Notes: generated by a model from the letters alone, not told the origin. 64,000 nt of DNA from Ohtaekwangia kribbensis (GCF_042676245.1 NZ_JBHTKA010000008.1:1-64000); one strand, 5' to 3'; counted from the first letter of the stretch, positions 51,589 through 59,776 are shown. Program-made: numbers and translations.

Positions 51589-52569
51589 ATGGCAAAGAAA
51601 AGCACACCAAAATTAGATGCTCTAATTTTCATAGATACAAATATACTTCTTGACTTCTACCGGATAAGGAGCAGTAATATCAGCTTAAAATATCTGGCAG
51701 AAATCGAAAAACATAAGGATGTATTAATTCTCACAGACCAAGTTGAAATGGAATTTCGAAAAAATCGGCAGTCTGTAATCCTTGAAGCATTCAACGAAGC
51801 GAATAAGTCGTCTAATACAGGAGCTAGTGTTCCCACTGTACTGGTTGACGCAAAGCCGGCCGCTATGATTAAGAAGGCGCAAGCAAAAATTCTTGAACAA
51901 CAAAAGAAACTAAGAAACCGTCTTGAGAAAATTCTGACAAATCCAGTGAAAGATGATAAAGTATACCAAACTCTTCAACGTGTTTTTAGGACTGACAGCC
52001 AGTTTATTTTAACAAGAGAAAGTGATCAAAAAGATAAAATTAGAGAATTAGCAAACAAGCGTTTTATGTTGGGCTATCCTCCTCGCAAAAAAAGCGACAA
52101 TTCTATAGGTGATTCTATTAATTGGGAATGGATTATTGATTGTGCAAAAAGAACAGACAAGCATATTATCATTGTTACTCGTGATACGGATTTCGGAATT
52201 GTCTATGGAGATAGCATGTACTTGAACGATTGGCTACAACTGGAATTTCGCGAAAGGGTGAGCCATAAACGTAAGATAAAAATTACAAATAAACTGAGCG
52301 ATGCTTTTAAATGGGCACAAATACCAGTCACCGCTGAAATGATTGAAGAAGAACAAAACATTGTAGAAAAACCTTTTGTATCCGGATTAACTCCATATGA
52401 ACAATGGTTAATCACTAGTAGAGCGCTCCAAAACGTTGTCCATAATCGAATTCGTAACGCAATAGCTCATGGACAGAATATGTATCAAGCCCCTGATGTA
52501 TCCGGCTTTAGCCCTCCCAATATAGGGTTCATTGCCGATGACGAGTCAAAAGATTTTGATGAGAAGTAA
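51589..52569 (+). CDS. PIN-domain protein (DUF4935-like)
   Basis: A 326-residue protein with an N-terminal PIN-like nuclease fold: ALIFIDTNILLDFYR with the first acidic residue Asp16, Glu in QVEMEFRKNR, and later Asp residues in GDSINWEWIIDCA and VTRDTDFGIVYGD. The insert between them is long and helical. The C-terminal 100 residues have no recognised domain. PIN proteins are often RNases, but DUF4935-type ones are larger than VapC toxins and have no known antitoxin. It stands alone, 164 bases after the XRE gene, in an island with repeats at its end. Confidence 0.8.
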   Translation: MAKKSTPKLDALIFIDTNILLDFYRIRSSNISLKYLAEIEKHKDVLILTDQVEMEFRKNRQSVILEAFNEANKSSNTGASVPTVLVDAKPAAMIKKAQAKILEQQKKLRNRLEKILTNPVKDDKVYQTLQRVFRTDSQFILTRESDQKDKIRELANKRFMLGYPPRKKSDNSIGDSINWEWIIDCAKRTDKHIIIVTRDTDFGIVYGDSMYLNDWLQLEFRERVSHKRKIKITNKLSDAFKWAQIPVTAEMIEEEQNIVEKPFVSGLTPYEQWLITSRALQNVVHNRIRNAIAHGQNMYQAPDVSGFSPPNIGFIADDESKDFDEK

Positions 52570-52591
52570 TAGGAACTATCCATTTGACACC

Positions 52592-52648
52592 CCGTCATCG
52601 GCCTCCGCTACTCTGATGCTTAGTAGTGAAACCGTTCAAGTAATTATA
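52592..52648. repeat. palindromic repeat A, copy 1
   Basis: The 39-base core 52610-52648 matches 53048-53086 in 34 positions, with identical runs ACTCTGATGCTTAGTAG and GTTCAAGTAATTATA. The left arm of the palindrome is degenerate here. It starts 23 bases after the PIN gene stop. Confidence 0.75.
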
Positions 52649-52695
52649 TTAATAACCCAACCAAAAATGATACCCATTAGAGTCACCAGCCTCCG

Positions 52696-52785
52696 CCCGC
52701 CTCGGGGACTCTGGCGGAAGAACAGACTTAGCTCCAGGCAGCATTTCAAAAGCGCATAGTCCCGAAACGGAGACTATGCTCCGAC
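52696..52785. repeat. palindromic repeat B, copy 1
   Basis: Ninety bases matching 53503-53592 closely. The first 25 and the stretch 52755-52780 are identical. The latter is a hairpin (CATAGTC/GACTATG with inner CCG/CGG). It lies about 48 bases after repeat A copy 1, so A and B look like two halves of one element. Confidence 0.8.
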
Positions 52786-52870
52786 ATCAGCGGAGTATAG
52801 ATGTATACATTTATAAATACTCATATAAGTAAAGGTGTTCCTATATCGATACTTTAACGTTAAAATTAAC

Positions 52871-53092
52871 ATGACAATTACAGACTGCTTTAAGAGAATA
52901 GTTAAAAAGCAAACAGAGATAGGTTACCACTTTCCTACAATCCTTCGGCCCTCTGCAACACATGAACAGATTGAAAGAACAGAAAAAGAATTAGGTATAA
53001 AATTTAATGATGAACTTACGTCCCCATCAGAGTCACCGGCCGCCGGGACTCTGATGCTTAGTAGCAGAATAGTTCAAGTAATTATACCCTAA
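52871..53092 (+). pseudogene. truncated SMI1/KNR4 (SUKH) family gene
   Basis: An open frame of 73 codons whose first 49 look like the start of a SUKH domain: a helix, then LRPSATHEQIERTEKELG, IKFNDEL, matching the family pattern around an E-x-x-L-G and a following acidic turn. After codon 49 the frame runs into repeat A copy 2 and ends in repeat-derived residues (TLMLSSRIVQVII). A full SUKH domain is about 130-150 residues. SUKH proteins are often immunity proteins to secreted toxins. The rest of the gene is not seen nearby, so this is probably a broken gene. Confidence 0.6.
53028..53086. repeat. palindromic repeat A, copy 2
   Basis: Core 53048-53086, plus a full left arm that makes a 7-bp hairpin (CAGAGTC 53028-53034 with GACTCTG 53047-53053). 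It begins where the SUKH-like similarity ends. Confidence 0.75.
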
Positions 53093-53121
53093 GCCAGCCT
53101 TCAAATTTGTTTATACTATAT

Positions 53122-53478
53122 ATGCGCTTAACGATTTTATTAACACTTCTCCTCTCCGCCACTATTGCAAGCGGTCAAATTCCCAAGAGCGGAACCTATA
53201 CTTATGATATAGCTTTCGCAGAATGGGGAGGTAAATCAAATGGCGCCAACTGCACCGTAATCATCAAAGGAGATTCTATCAAAGTAATTCACAACGGAAC
53301 TGGTAATCTAACAGGCAAAAAAGGAGATATACTCGAAGCCGGAGTAATAATGAAACATAAAAAAACTGGCAAGTATATCATCGCGCGAAACCCTCACGAT
53401 AAAGACGCTGAGGAAGCCAACGGATGTGAAGGACCTTCGCTGATTGACTTTGTAAAGAAAAAATTCTGGATGTGTTAA
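53122..53478 (+). CDS. small secreted hypothetical protein
   Basis: A 118-residue protein with a clear signal peptide (MRLTILLTLLLSATIASG). The mature part is small and beta-rich, with two cysteines near each other (CTVI... and CEG) and one at the end (FWMC). I do not recognise the family. I use the ATG at 53122; an in-frame TTG lies five codons earlier. It is flanked by repeat A copy 2 and repeat B copy 2, so it looks like a gene carried between the two repeat halves. Confidence 0.65.
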   Translation: MRLTILLTLLLSATIASGQIPKSGTYTYDIAFAEWGGKSNGANCTVIIKGDSIKVIHNGTGNLTGKKGDILEAGVIMKHKKTGKYIIARNPHDKDAEEANGCEGPSLIDFVKKKFWMC

Positions 53479-53502
53479 TCTTTAGAAGTCTCCGAAGAGT
53501 CT

Positions 53503-53592
53503 CCCGCCTCGGGGACTCTGGCGGAAGCACACACTTAGCGACAGGCTGCTTTTCAAAAACGCATAGTCCCGAAACGGAGACTATGCTTCGAC
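53503..53592. repeat. palindromic repeat B, copy 2
   Basis: Matches 52696-52785 over 90 bases. It contains two hairpins: one with stem AGAGTC/GACTCT partly in the preceding sequence (53497-53518), and one at 53562-53586. It ends 2 bases before the N at 53595. Confidence 0.8.
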
Positions 53593-53594
53593 TG

Positions 53595-53595
53595 N
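53595..53595. other. ambiguous base N, probable assembly junction
   Basis: The only N in the window. Sequence on its left is repeat B; on its right it matches the region upstream of the rRNA operon. See the finding on a possible missing rRNA operon. Confidence 0.7.
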
Positions 53596-53720
53596 CTTTT
53601 TCCATCCACTCTCGCAAATGAAGATCTTTTTAGAAAGATATATACCTCCAGCTTTTCAAGTTTTCCTATGCCCTACTGGCAAAAGGGTCTCAAAGGTATA
53701 AACAGATTTTTAAAATCACA
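53596..53720 (-). promoter_or_regulatory. rRNA-type promoter region, copy without a gene
   Basis: Aligns to 5856-5959: both begin with CTTTT and CCATCCACTCTCGCAAAT, share AGAAAGATA, TTTCAA and CTACTG in order, and end with TACCTTTG on the minus strand (53691-53698) at the same distance (103 versus 104 bases). The -33 is imperfect. The stretch 53721-53806 holds no gene. Confidence 0.65.
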
Positions 53721-53806
53721 GAGGTGCATGAATAATTTTTTCACCGACCCTCATGTTGCAACACTATAAATACTGAGGATCAAATCATTAACGACTAAAA
53801 AAATTT

Positions 53807-54331
53807 TTATGATTCTGCTCTGGATTTTTTGAATAATGGAACAGTACTGCACGGTTCACCAAACATCAAGCTTGCTGCAAGTGGTTTTAATCTATTGGTT
53901 GCTTCTACATATACTGCTATAGGTACATCAACTTTACTACAACCTTTAACAACAACTTTTGCATTATTAAATTTTGACCAATCGATTTTTGCTAATTGTT
54001 CGTGGTAAAGAATTGTTTCTAACTCTTGCAGAGATCCAAATACAATCTTTTTTGCAAAGGGCTGTAACGCAATAGCTAACAACATATAGGCCCAGGTTGG
54101 AACGATCGCATCTGCAGAACACGTGATCGCTATAAATTTATTTTGATACTGACTCCAGTCATGTGTCTTAATAAAATCACGAAAATCTTTTTCCTTCAGA
54201 ATAAGTCCCTGGTATAACTGATCTTTTATATCCAATAAAATTCTATCACCCTGAACGTAATATTCCTCCAGGTTAAAAGTAATGAGCGAACTGCTCGCTA
54301 CTTTATTAACGATCTGATCCTGAGCTTCCAT
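53807..54331 (-). CDS. DUF2480 family protein
   Basis: A 174-residue soluble protein. The family core ITCSADAIVPTWAYMLLA is present at about 70-88, with ILLDIKDQLYQGLILKEKDFR before it. DUF2480 is restricted to Bacteroidota and relatives and has no known function. It follows tsaB by 19 bases on the same strand, so it is probably the end of the rpmH-rnpA-S41-tsaB run. Confidence 0.85.
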   Translation of the reverse strand: MEAQDQIVNKVASSSLITFNLEEYYVQGDRILLDIKDQLYQGLILKEKDFRDFIKTHDWSQYQNKFIAITCSADAIVPTWAYMLLAIALQPFAKKIVFGSLQELETILYHEQLAKIDWSKFNNAKVVVKGCSKVDVPIAVYVEATNRLKPLAASLMFGEPCSTVPLFKKSRAES

Positions 54332-54350
54332 TATTCTTCAAACACGAGAA

Positions 54351-55061
54351 CTAACTTATTTTGTTCGCCACTGCAGAATCTTTATCCGCAGGTTTTTTAA
54401 TTAAAAATTCTTTCAGATAGAATGGCTCGAACGTAACGAGGTTTTCAAATTCGTTTCGCGAAAATTTTTCACTTGCTAAAAATCCCAACTCTTTTGCTGA
54501 CGGCACTATATCCGAAATAAAAAAGGCATTTGAATGGGTGATCACCGATTTACATTTTGCTGCACCATCACCAAAGAAAATTATTTTATGATCGCTCAAT
54601 GATTCCCTGAAACTTTCTTCGTCTATAACTTTTGCTTCTATGGGTCGCAAGACATTTATCTCACTATCAAAAATCTGACAGTATACTTCCATTCTGCGCG
54701 CATCGATCATCGGACAAAGCCAAGCATTGTCAAGGATAGCTTTCAGTTGAATCTGCTTTGCCAGCAAAGACAATGTACTTACCGATAACAACGGTATGCC
54801 TAGAGCAAAACATAGTCCTTTGGCGGTAGATACACCGATGCGAAGACCTGTATAAGACCCTGGACCCTCTGACACGGCAATGGCCTGTATAGCGCTCATA
54901 GGTATATCTGCCAATTTCACAACCTGATCGATCAACACCGCGAGCTTCGATGCATGCGATTGCTCTTTATGCATCTCGGCAGAAGCTACCAACTTTCCAT
55001 TATTGTGCAGGGCTACAGAACAAACTGTAGTGGATGTTTCCAGACTTAGAATAAGAGCCAT
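54351..55061 (-). CDS. tsaB: tRNA threonylcarbamoyladenosine biosynthesis protein TsaB
   Basis: A 236-residue ASKHA-fold partner of TsaD in making t6A37 in tRNAs that read ANN codons. The N-terminal ILSLETSTTVCSVALHNNG and the SEGPGSYTGLRIGVSTAKGL motif are diagnostic. The C-terminal half is shorter and less conserved, as in the family. Its start codon overlaps the S41 gene stop by one base. Confidence 0.95.
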   Translation of the reverse strand: MALILSLETSTTVCSVALHNNGKLVASAEMHKEQSHASKLAVLIDQVVKLADIPMSAIQAIAVSEGPGSYTGLRIGVSTAKGLCFALGIPLLSVSTLSLLAKQIQLKAILDNAWLCPMIDARRMEVYCQIFDSEINVLRPIEAKVIDEESFRESLSDHKIIFFGDGAAKCKSVITHSNAFFISDIVPSAKELGFLASEKFSRNEFENLVTFEPFYLKEFLIKKPADKDSAVANKIS

Positions 55062-56734
55062 TAATTGAGGAAAAGGATTTTCTTGTATGCAGCATCGTTG
55101 TTCAGAATTTTTCGCGCTTCCAACACAGCCCTGTCGCGTGGCAGCGAAACTTCCGCCTGACCTTCGTTCTGCGTATAATGAAATGCAATCTGCTCTTCGA
55201 GTACTTGTATAATTTCGGTTCTAAAACGGATCATATCGGTTGATTTGCTCGCATCTATTTTATTTTTCAATGCGTTCAACTGTGCCTCCATCTCGGTATA
55301 ATATTTTTCTTTTTTCGCGGTCTCTATCAACTGCTTCGTGTTTCGCTCCAGCGGAGTTGAATACGTAAACTTATTTTCTTTAATGAGATGCGTAAATTTT
55401 TCATAGTCTTTATCGGTGATATGAAAAGATTTTAAATCTGGTGTTGCAGGATTTTCAGCGCAATAACGTGACGCGAATTCAAAAACCAGTCCCGAGCTTA
55501 TCAAAGCTGATGTGATTGTGCCAACCGGTTCATATTCAACGTCTATATCTGGATCCAATCCACCACCATCATAAACTTTTCGACCACGTTTTGTCTTAAA
55601 TTCTGATTTGAGTGAATCTGCTATACGTTCTACTGTCCCATCGTCTTTGCGATGCGTGTAATCAAGCGCCTGGATACAACGGCCGCTGGGGATATAATAT
55701 TTAGCAGTCGTTACTTTCAATTGCGAATTATAGGCAAGCGGACGTGTTGTCTGCACCAAACCTTTTCCGAAAGTTTTTTTTCCAATGAGCACAGCCCGAT
55801 CATAATCCTGTAAAGAACCGGCCACAATCTCTGATGCGGACGCACTTCCTTCGCTAACCAAAATGATCATCGGGATCTCTGTATCTACCGGACTGTTCAA
55901 TGTAGTATAACTTTTATTCCATTCTTCAACTTTCCCTTTTGTTGAGACAACTTCCTGACCGCGAGGGATAAACAGGTTTACAACATTTACTGCTTCGTGT
56001 AACAGGCCTCCCGGGTTCTCTCTTAAATCCAGTATAATTTTTTGTGCACCGCGTTGCTTCAGTTCAATTAGAGCGCTCGAAACTTCATTAGAGGCTCCGG
56101 GTGTAAAATCATCCAGGCGTATATAGCCAATGGTTGGTTCTACCAAACCATAATAAGCAAGATTATCGATACTGATTTTTTCGCGTTTTATTTTCAATAC
56201 GAGATCTTCCTTCTGTCCGTAACGTCTTATCGTTACTTCGATATCTGTTTTAGGCTGTCCTTTTAGCAAAGCACTTACATCTGTTGTGGATTTACCCTGA
56301 ACATTTTTACCATCAATGGCGACAATTTCATCACCGACTTTAATACCGGAGCGATAGGCTGGAAAATCTTTGTAAGGAAATGTAACGACCGTTTTTTTAT
56401 TGATGATTCCGATCAGCGCACCAATACCACCGTATTGTCCCGTGGTTGAAATGCGAAACGATTCAATTTCATCTTCAGGAATATAATCAGTGTATGGATC
56501 GAGCGATTCGAGCATACCATCAATTCCTTTGCGTATAAGTTTTTGAGGTTCGACTTCATCAACATAGTAAGCGTTGATCTCCTTGAATAATGTAGCGAAT
56601 ATGTCAAGGCTCTTGGCGATGTCGAAATATTTTTCTGCAGGTTTTCGGAAAGCGAACGCGAGTACTACACCGAGTACAAGTATCAATGGCCATTTAGTTC
56701 TTCTCCACATAATATAGCTTTCGGGTTCTGGCAT
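55061..56734 (-). CDS. S41 family C-terminal processing peptidase
   Basis: A 557-residue exported protease. An N-terminal membrane segment (WPLILVLGVVLAFAF) anchors it. A PDZ domain is at about 95-180 (GGIGALIG, GIKVGDEIVAIDGK), then the protease core with the Ser in LVSEGSASASEIVAG and the Lys in GKKTFGKGLVQ. The C-terminal extension of about 150 residues is typical of Bacteroidota copies. The start may be the ATG in SYIMWRRTKW, eight codons in. Confidence 0.93.
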   Translation of the reverse strand: MPEPESYIMWRRTKWPLILVLGVVLAFAFRKPAEKYFDIAKSLDIFATLFKEINAYYVDEVEPQKLIRKGIDGMLESLDPYTDYIPEDEIESFRISTTGQYGGIGALIGIINKKTVVTFPYKDFPAYRSGIKVGDEIVAIDGKNVQGKSTTDVSALLKGQPKTDIEVTIRRYGQKEDLVLKIKREKISIDNLAYYGLVEPTIGYIRLDDFTPGASNEVSSALIELKQRGAQKIILDLRENPGGLLHEAVNVVNLFIPRGQEVVSTKGKVEEWNKSYTTLNSPVDTEIPMIILVSEGSASASEIVAGSLQDYDRAVLIGKKTFGKGLVQTTRPLAYNSQLKVTTAKYYIPSGRCIQALDYTHRKDDGTVERIADSLKSEFKTKRGRKVYDGGGLDPDIDVEYEPVGTITSALISSGLVFEFASRYCAENPATPDLKSFHITDKDYEKFTHLIKENKFTYSTPLERNTKQLIETAKKEKYYTEMEAQLNALKNKIDASKSTDMIRFRTEIIQVLEEQIAFHYTQNEGQAEVSLPRDRAVLEARKILNNDAAYKKILFLN

Positions 56735-56805
56735 CAGGTGTGATGTGACCGGGGCGCGTGCGTGTTAAGTAAATATAACGACTATTCACTTCAATCGCTA
56801 CGGCA

Positions 56806-57207
56806 TCAGGGGGTAATCGTATCGGTAATCTGCGTTGATGATTTTGGTAATTTTTTGAACGAAAGAAGCATTCTTCGTTTCATTTCATCAAAAAGCAGGA
56901 TCTCTTTATGTGTATAGATATAGCCGATCTGCAACGGAGAGGCTGCCGGCAGGAATTCTTTTTGTAAACGATATGCTTCGCGTATTCTTCTTTTTATAAG
57001 ATTACGATCAACGGCACGTTTGAAATTTCTCTTGGACACCGAGATGAGAACCTGGTGATGAGACACCGCAGGATCGGGGTTCGGCATAAACAACACCTTG
57101 AAAGGGAACAAATAAAAAGAGGAACCCTTGTCGAAGAGTTCCTGTATATGTTTTTCGTTACTGAGTCGTTCTTCCTTACGGAACGTAAATTTCCCCATAG
57201 AGATCAA
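56806..57207 (-). CDS. rnpA: ribonuclease P protein component
   Basis: A 133-residue basic protein that helps RNase P RNA mature tRNA 5' ends. The RNR motif is seen as NFKRAVDRNLIKRRIREAYR, and the start KFTFRKEERLSNEKHIQELF is typical. It follows rpmH by 44 bases, the usual order. No yidD or yidC follows; an S41 protease gene does, as in other Bacteroidota. The start may be the second Met (residue 4). Confidence 0.94.
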   Translation of the reverse strand: MISMGKFTFRKEERLSNEKHIQELFDKGSSFYLFPFKVLFMPNPDPAVSHHQVLISVSKRNFKRAVDRNLIKRRIREAYRLQKEFLPAASPLQIGYIYTHKEILLFDEMKRRMLLSFKKLPKSSTQITDTITP

Positions 57208-57251
57208 AAATATTCAATCTCTTTCAGGGAAGCTGAACTACCTGAAAGGGA

Positions 57252-57413
57252 TTATTTATGCTTTAAGGTCTTCTCGTCAGAAACAGTAAGTTTCTTGCGT
57301 CCTTTTCTTCTGCGGGATGCTAATACTCTGCGTCCATTAGCAGAAGCCATTCTCTCACGGAAACCGTGCTTGTTCTTTCTCTTTCTGCGGGAAGGTTGAT
57401 ATGTACGTTTCAT
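57252..57413 (-). CDS. rpmH: 50S ribosomal protein L34
   Basis: A 53-residue very basic protein read on the minus strand from the ATG at 57413: it starts MKRTYQPSRRKRKNKHGF and continues RERMASANGRRVLASRRR, the L34 signature, and ends in KTLKHK. It is 44 bases before rnpA. A possible promoter lies just upstream. Confidence 0.96.
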   Translation of the reverse strand: MKRTYQPSRRKRKNKHGFRERMASANGRRVLASRRRKGRKKLTVSDEKTLKHK

Positions 57414-57449
57414 AGTAATCCGTTTTTATCCCTTACTTTTTAAGGGCTG

Positions 57450-57480
57450 CAAAGATGAACAGGATTTGCGGAATTTACAA
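57450..57480 (-). promoter_or_regulatory. probable rpmH promoter
   Basis: On the minus strand, TTG (57478-57480), 20 bases, then CATCTTTG (57450-57457), one base off TAnnTTTG. About 37 bases before the rpmH ATG. Confidence 0.45.
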
Positions 57481-57580
57481 ACCATCTCCGCAGGATTTAT
57501 TAAGTGCTGATCATAAATCTGTTAAAATCTATGATTACGCAGCAATTTCAACACATTTATTCTTCCCGCCAAGTTTCTCC

Positions 57581-58579
57581 TTACGCTACGAGGTCAGTCA
57601 AAATCTTTTTAGCCTGAGCCGGATCGAGTCGCGGCCCCCACTGCGTTACCACGCGTGATGACGCCAGTGATGCTAATTTACCAGCCTCAGCATAACTATG
57701 ATTATGTGTTATCGCATACAGAAAGGCACCAGCAAACATGTCGCCTGCTCCATTGGTATCGATCGCCTGCACTTTGTACGGTTCAATCTGTATAAATGTA
57801 TCGCCATCAAAGATCAAGGCACCATTGGCTCCCAGCGTTATGGCAAATCGTTTGGCAACCTGCTTCAGTTTTTCGCGCGCTTCCAGAATACTGGAGGTTC
57901 CTGTGAAGATCATCGCTTCTTCATCGTTACAAAAAAGAAGATCAACACTTGCGCCCACAATCTCCTGCATCTGTGCAGAAAAATATTTCACCATGCTTGG
58001 GTCTGAAAACGTAAGCGCAACTTCTACTTTATTTTTCTCTGCGATGCGCTTGGCTTCTTTTATAGCTTCAAGACCTTTCGGACTTGCCACCAGATAACCT
58101 TCGAGGTATACATACGAAGAATCTTTGATAGCGCTTTCGTCCAGGTGTTGTGGCGAAAGGAAAGAACTTACGCCCAGAAATGTATTCATGGTACGATGCG
58201 CATCCGGTGATGTCATGACCAGGCATCGGCCCGAGTGTCCTTCCGGACAGTTCTCATACGTTAAATTAGTATCAACACCATTTCGGTGAAGATCTTCCAG
58301 GAAAAATTTACCAAGCGCATCATGTGCTACCAGGCATGAGTAAAAAGATTTCCCTCCGAACTGATTGATTGCAACGATGGTATTACCGGCAGAACCACCG
58401 CCCGACATTTTACTCTTTTGCATATCAATAACCTTCATGAGCTCGAGTTGGCGTTTTTCATCCACCAGTGTCATCACGCCCTTCTCGATACCGTTCTTCT
58501 CAAAGAAATCGTGTTCAACTTCGGTTACAATGTCTACAATAGCATTACCAATGCCGTAAACGTTATACTTTTTACTCAT
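57581..58579 (-). CDS. PfkB family kinase, adenosine kinase-like
   Basis: A 332-residue sugar/nucleoside kinase. N-terminal YGIGNAIVDIV, the glycine-rich GGGSAGNTIVAINQFGGK and the C-terminal catalytic DTNGAGDMFAGAFLY (with the base Asp in GAGD) are clear. The overall sequence resembles bacterial adenosine kinase-like proteins, which phosphorylate adenosine or a related nucleoside. The substrate is inferred from family likeness only. It is upstream of rpmH on the same strand, with about 167 bases between. Confidence 0.87.
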   Translation of the reverse strand: MSKKYNVYGIGNAIVDIVTEVEHDFFEKNGIEKGVMTLVDEKRQLELMKVIDMQKSKMSGGGSAGNTIVAINQFGGKSFYSCLVAHDALGKFFLEDLHRNGVDTNLTYENCPEGHSGRCLVMTSPDAHRTMNTFLGVSSFLSPQHLDESAIKDSSYVYLEGYLVASPKGLEAIKEAKRIAEKNKVEVALTFSDPSMVKYFSAQMQEIVGASVDLLFCNDEEAMIFTGTSSILEAREKLKQVAKRFAITLGANGALIFDGDTFIQIEPYKVQAIDTNGAGDMFAGAFLYAITHNHSYAEAGKLASLASSRVVTQWGPRLDPAQAKKILTDLVA

Positions 58580-58652
58580 TTACTTTTCAAGATTTTCCGC
58601 AAGGATACAGAATAAAATAGAAGAATACAGAAAATGGCGAATGGAGGCGCTC

Positions 58653-59567
58653 TTATTTTTTCTGAACGTTCATATTCAGCGTCATTTTATACCTACGGGC
58701 ACGATCCGGATAATCGGTAATAAAGCCATCTACCCCCATACCCTTTAGTGCAAGCATCTCTTTTTCATCATTTACCGTCCACGGGATAACGCGGATCTTT
58801 CGTTTATGAAGGAGCGTCACTTTGTCTTTTGACAGGAGCTTATAGTACGGACTATATATAGAAGGATTGAATCCCAGATCTTTCAAATTTGCCTCGATGG
58901 ATTTTATATTCTCAACAAGTGCTGCGAGCCGCACGTGCGGATATTTTTTCCGCCAGTATTTTAACACCCGAAAATCGAACGATTGAATTACCACGCGTTC
59001 CAGCGGCAGGTATTCATTAATAACACCGTAAACGAGATCAGAATACTCTTCAACAGTCGGATGAAATTTCTTGTCACCATCCGGGGAGCTTTTAATCTCA
59101 ATGTTATAGTCTACTTCATATTGTGTAGCGCTCTTGATGTGATCTTCCACCGCTATAATAACTTCACGCAGCAGCGGTTTGCTTAACGCTATCTTTTGTT
59201 GCTCCGGAAATTTTTCATTGCCGCGCGAACCGCAATCATATTTGCCCACTTCGGCATAGGTCATTTCGTAAATGTTATACTTCTTCTCTTCCTTCTCGGT
59301 GATGGGTCGGCCAGTGGTATCCAGACAAATGGCTGACGACATAAACGGTTCATGCGAAAGAATTACCTGTTTGTCTTTAGTAATAACAACGTCCATCTCC
59401 AGCGTCATAACGCCAGAGTCAAGTGCTGTTATAAAAGCTGGAATTGTATTTTCCGGCTTCAGACCACGGGCACCGCGGTGGCCCTGCACTTCAAACTTGG
59501 GCATATAGATTTGAGCGGAACATGTTACCGATACCGATGCAAACAGCAATACAATGTACTTAACCAT
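58653..59567 (-). CDS. glycerophosphodiester phosphodiesterase, exported
   Basis: A 304-residue enzyme that splits glycerophosphodiesters into glycerol 3-phosphate and an alcohol. I start at the ATG at 59567, which gives the signal peptide MVKYIVLLFASVSVTCSAQ; an upstream in-frame start adds 39 unlikely residues. The GDPD active-site motifs are GHRGARGLKPENT, LEMDVVITKD with LSHEPF, and the later DYNIEIKSS. The end has WTVNDEKEM and VDGFITDYPD. Normal length. Confidence 0.93.
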   Translation of the reverse strand: MVKYIVLLFASVSVTCSAQIYMPKFEVQGHRGARGLKPENTIPAFITALDSGVMTLEMDVVITKDKQVILSHEPFMSSAICLDTTGRPITEKEEKKYNIYEMTYAEVGKYDCGSRGNEKFPEQQKIALSKPLLREVIIAVEDHIKSATQYEVDYNIEIKSSPDGDKKFHPTVEEYSDLVYGVINEYLPLERVVIQSFDFRVLKYWRKKYPHVRLAALVENIKSIEANLKDLGFNPSIYSPYYKLLSKDKVTLLHKRKIRVIPWTVNDEKEMLALKGMGVDGFITDYPDRARRYKMTLNMNVQKK

Positions 59568-59662
59568 GCCCGAAGATAAAACCACAGCCTGCAACCTACA
59601 AGCCTCTGTACATGAACTGCAGATTAGCCTGTTATTATAAAGAGAGCGTTGCACGCTGCTAT

Positions 59663-59750
59663 AAAAAAAGAAACATCCACACACAGCGCGAGAGTCAGGC
59701 TTAACCCCAATCTATAACCATTCCTGACTCCGCACTGCATGTGGATGTTT
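59663..59750 (-). terminator. terminator of the efflux operon
   Basis: A long imperfect stem of about 28 bp (59670-59698 with 59723-59750) and a 24-base loop. Read on the minus strand it is followed by seven T. It lies just after the DHA2 transporter gene. Confidence 0.85.
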
Positions 59751-59776
59751 ATCACTCCACGTGATGCTATATATTT

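Noticed and set aside
50999..52569. Toxin-antitoxin pair of XRE regulator and PIN nuclease
   Set aside because: The PIN protein is far larger than VapC, the genes are 164 bases apart without overlap, and XRE proteins are not the usual partner of PIN toxins. Kept only as a loose candidate.
53122..53478. Reading the repeat-flanked secreted gene as a confirmed mobile cassette
   Set aside because: Only one example is seen, without target-site duplication or transposase. Recorded as a hypothesis only.
52592..53592. CRISPR array
   Set aside because: The repeats are only two copies of each type, with unequal spacing and genes between them, and no cas gene is in the window.
57252..57413. Replication origin next to rpmH-rnpA
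   Set aside because: No dnaA gene, DnaA-box cluster or AT-rich unwinding region is visible nearby.
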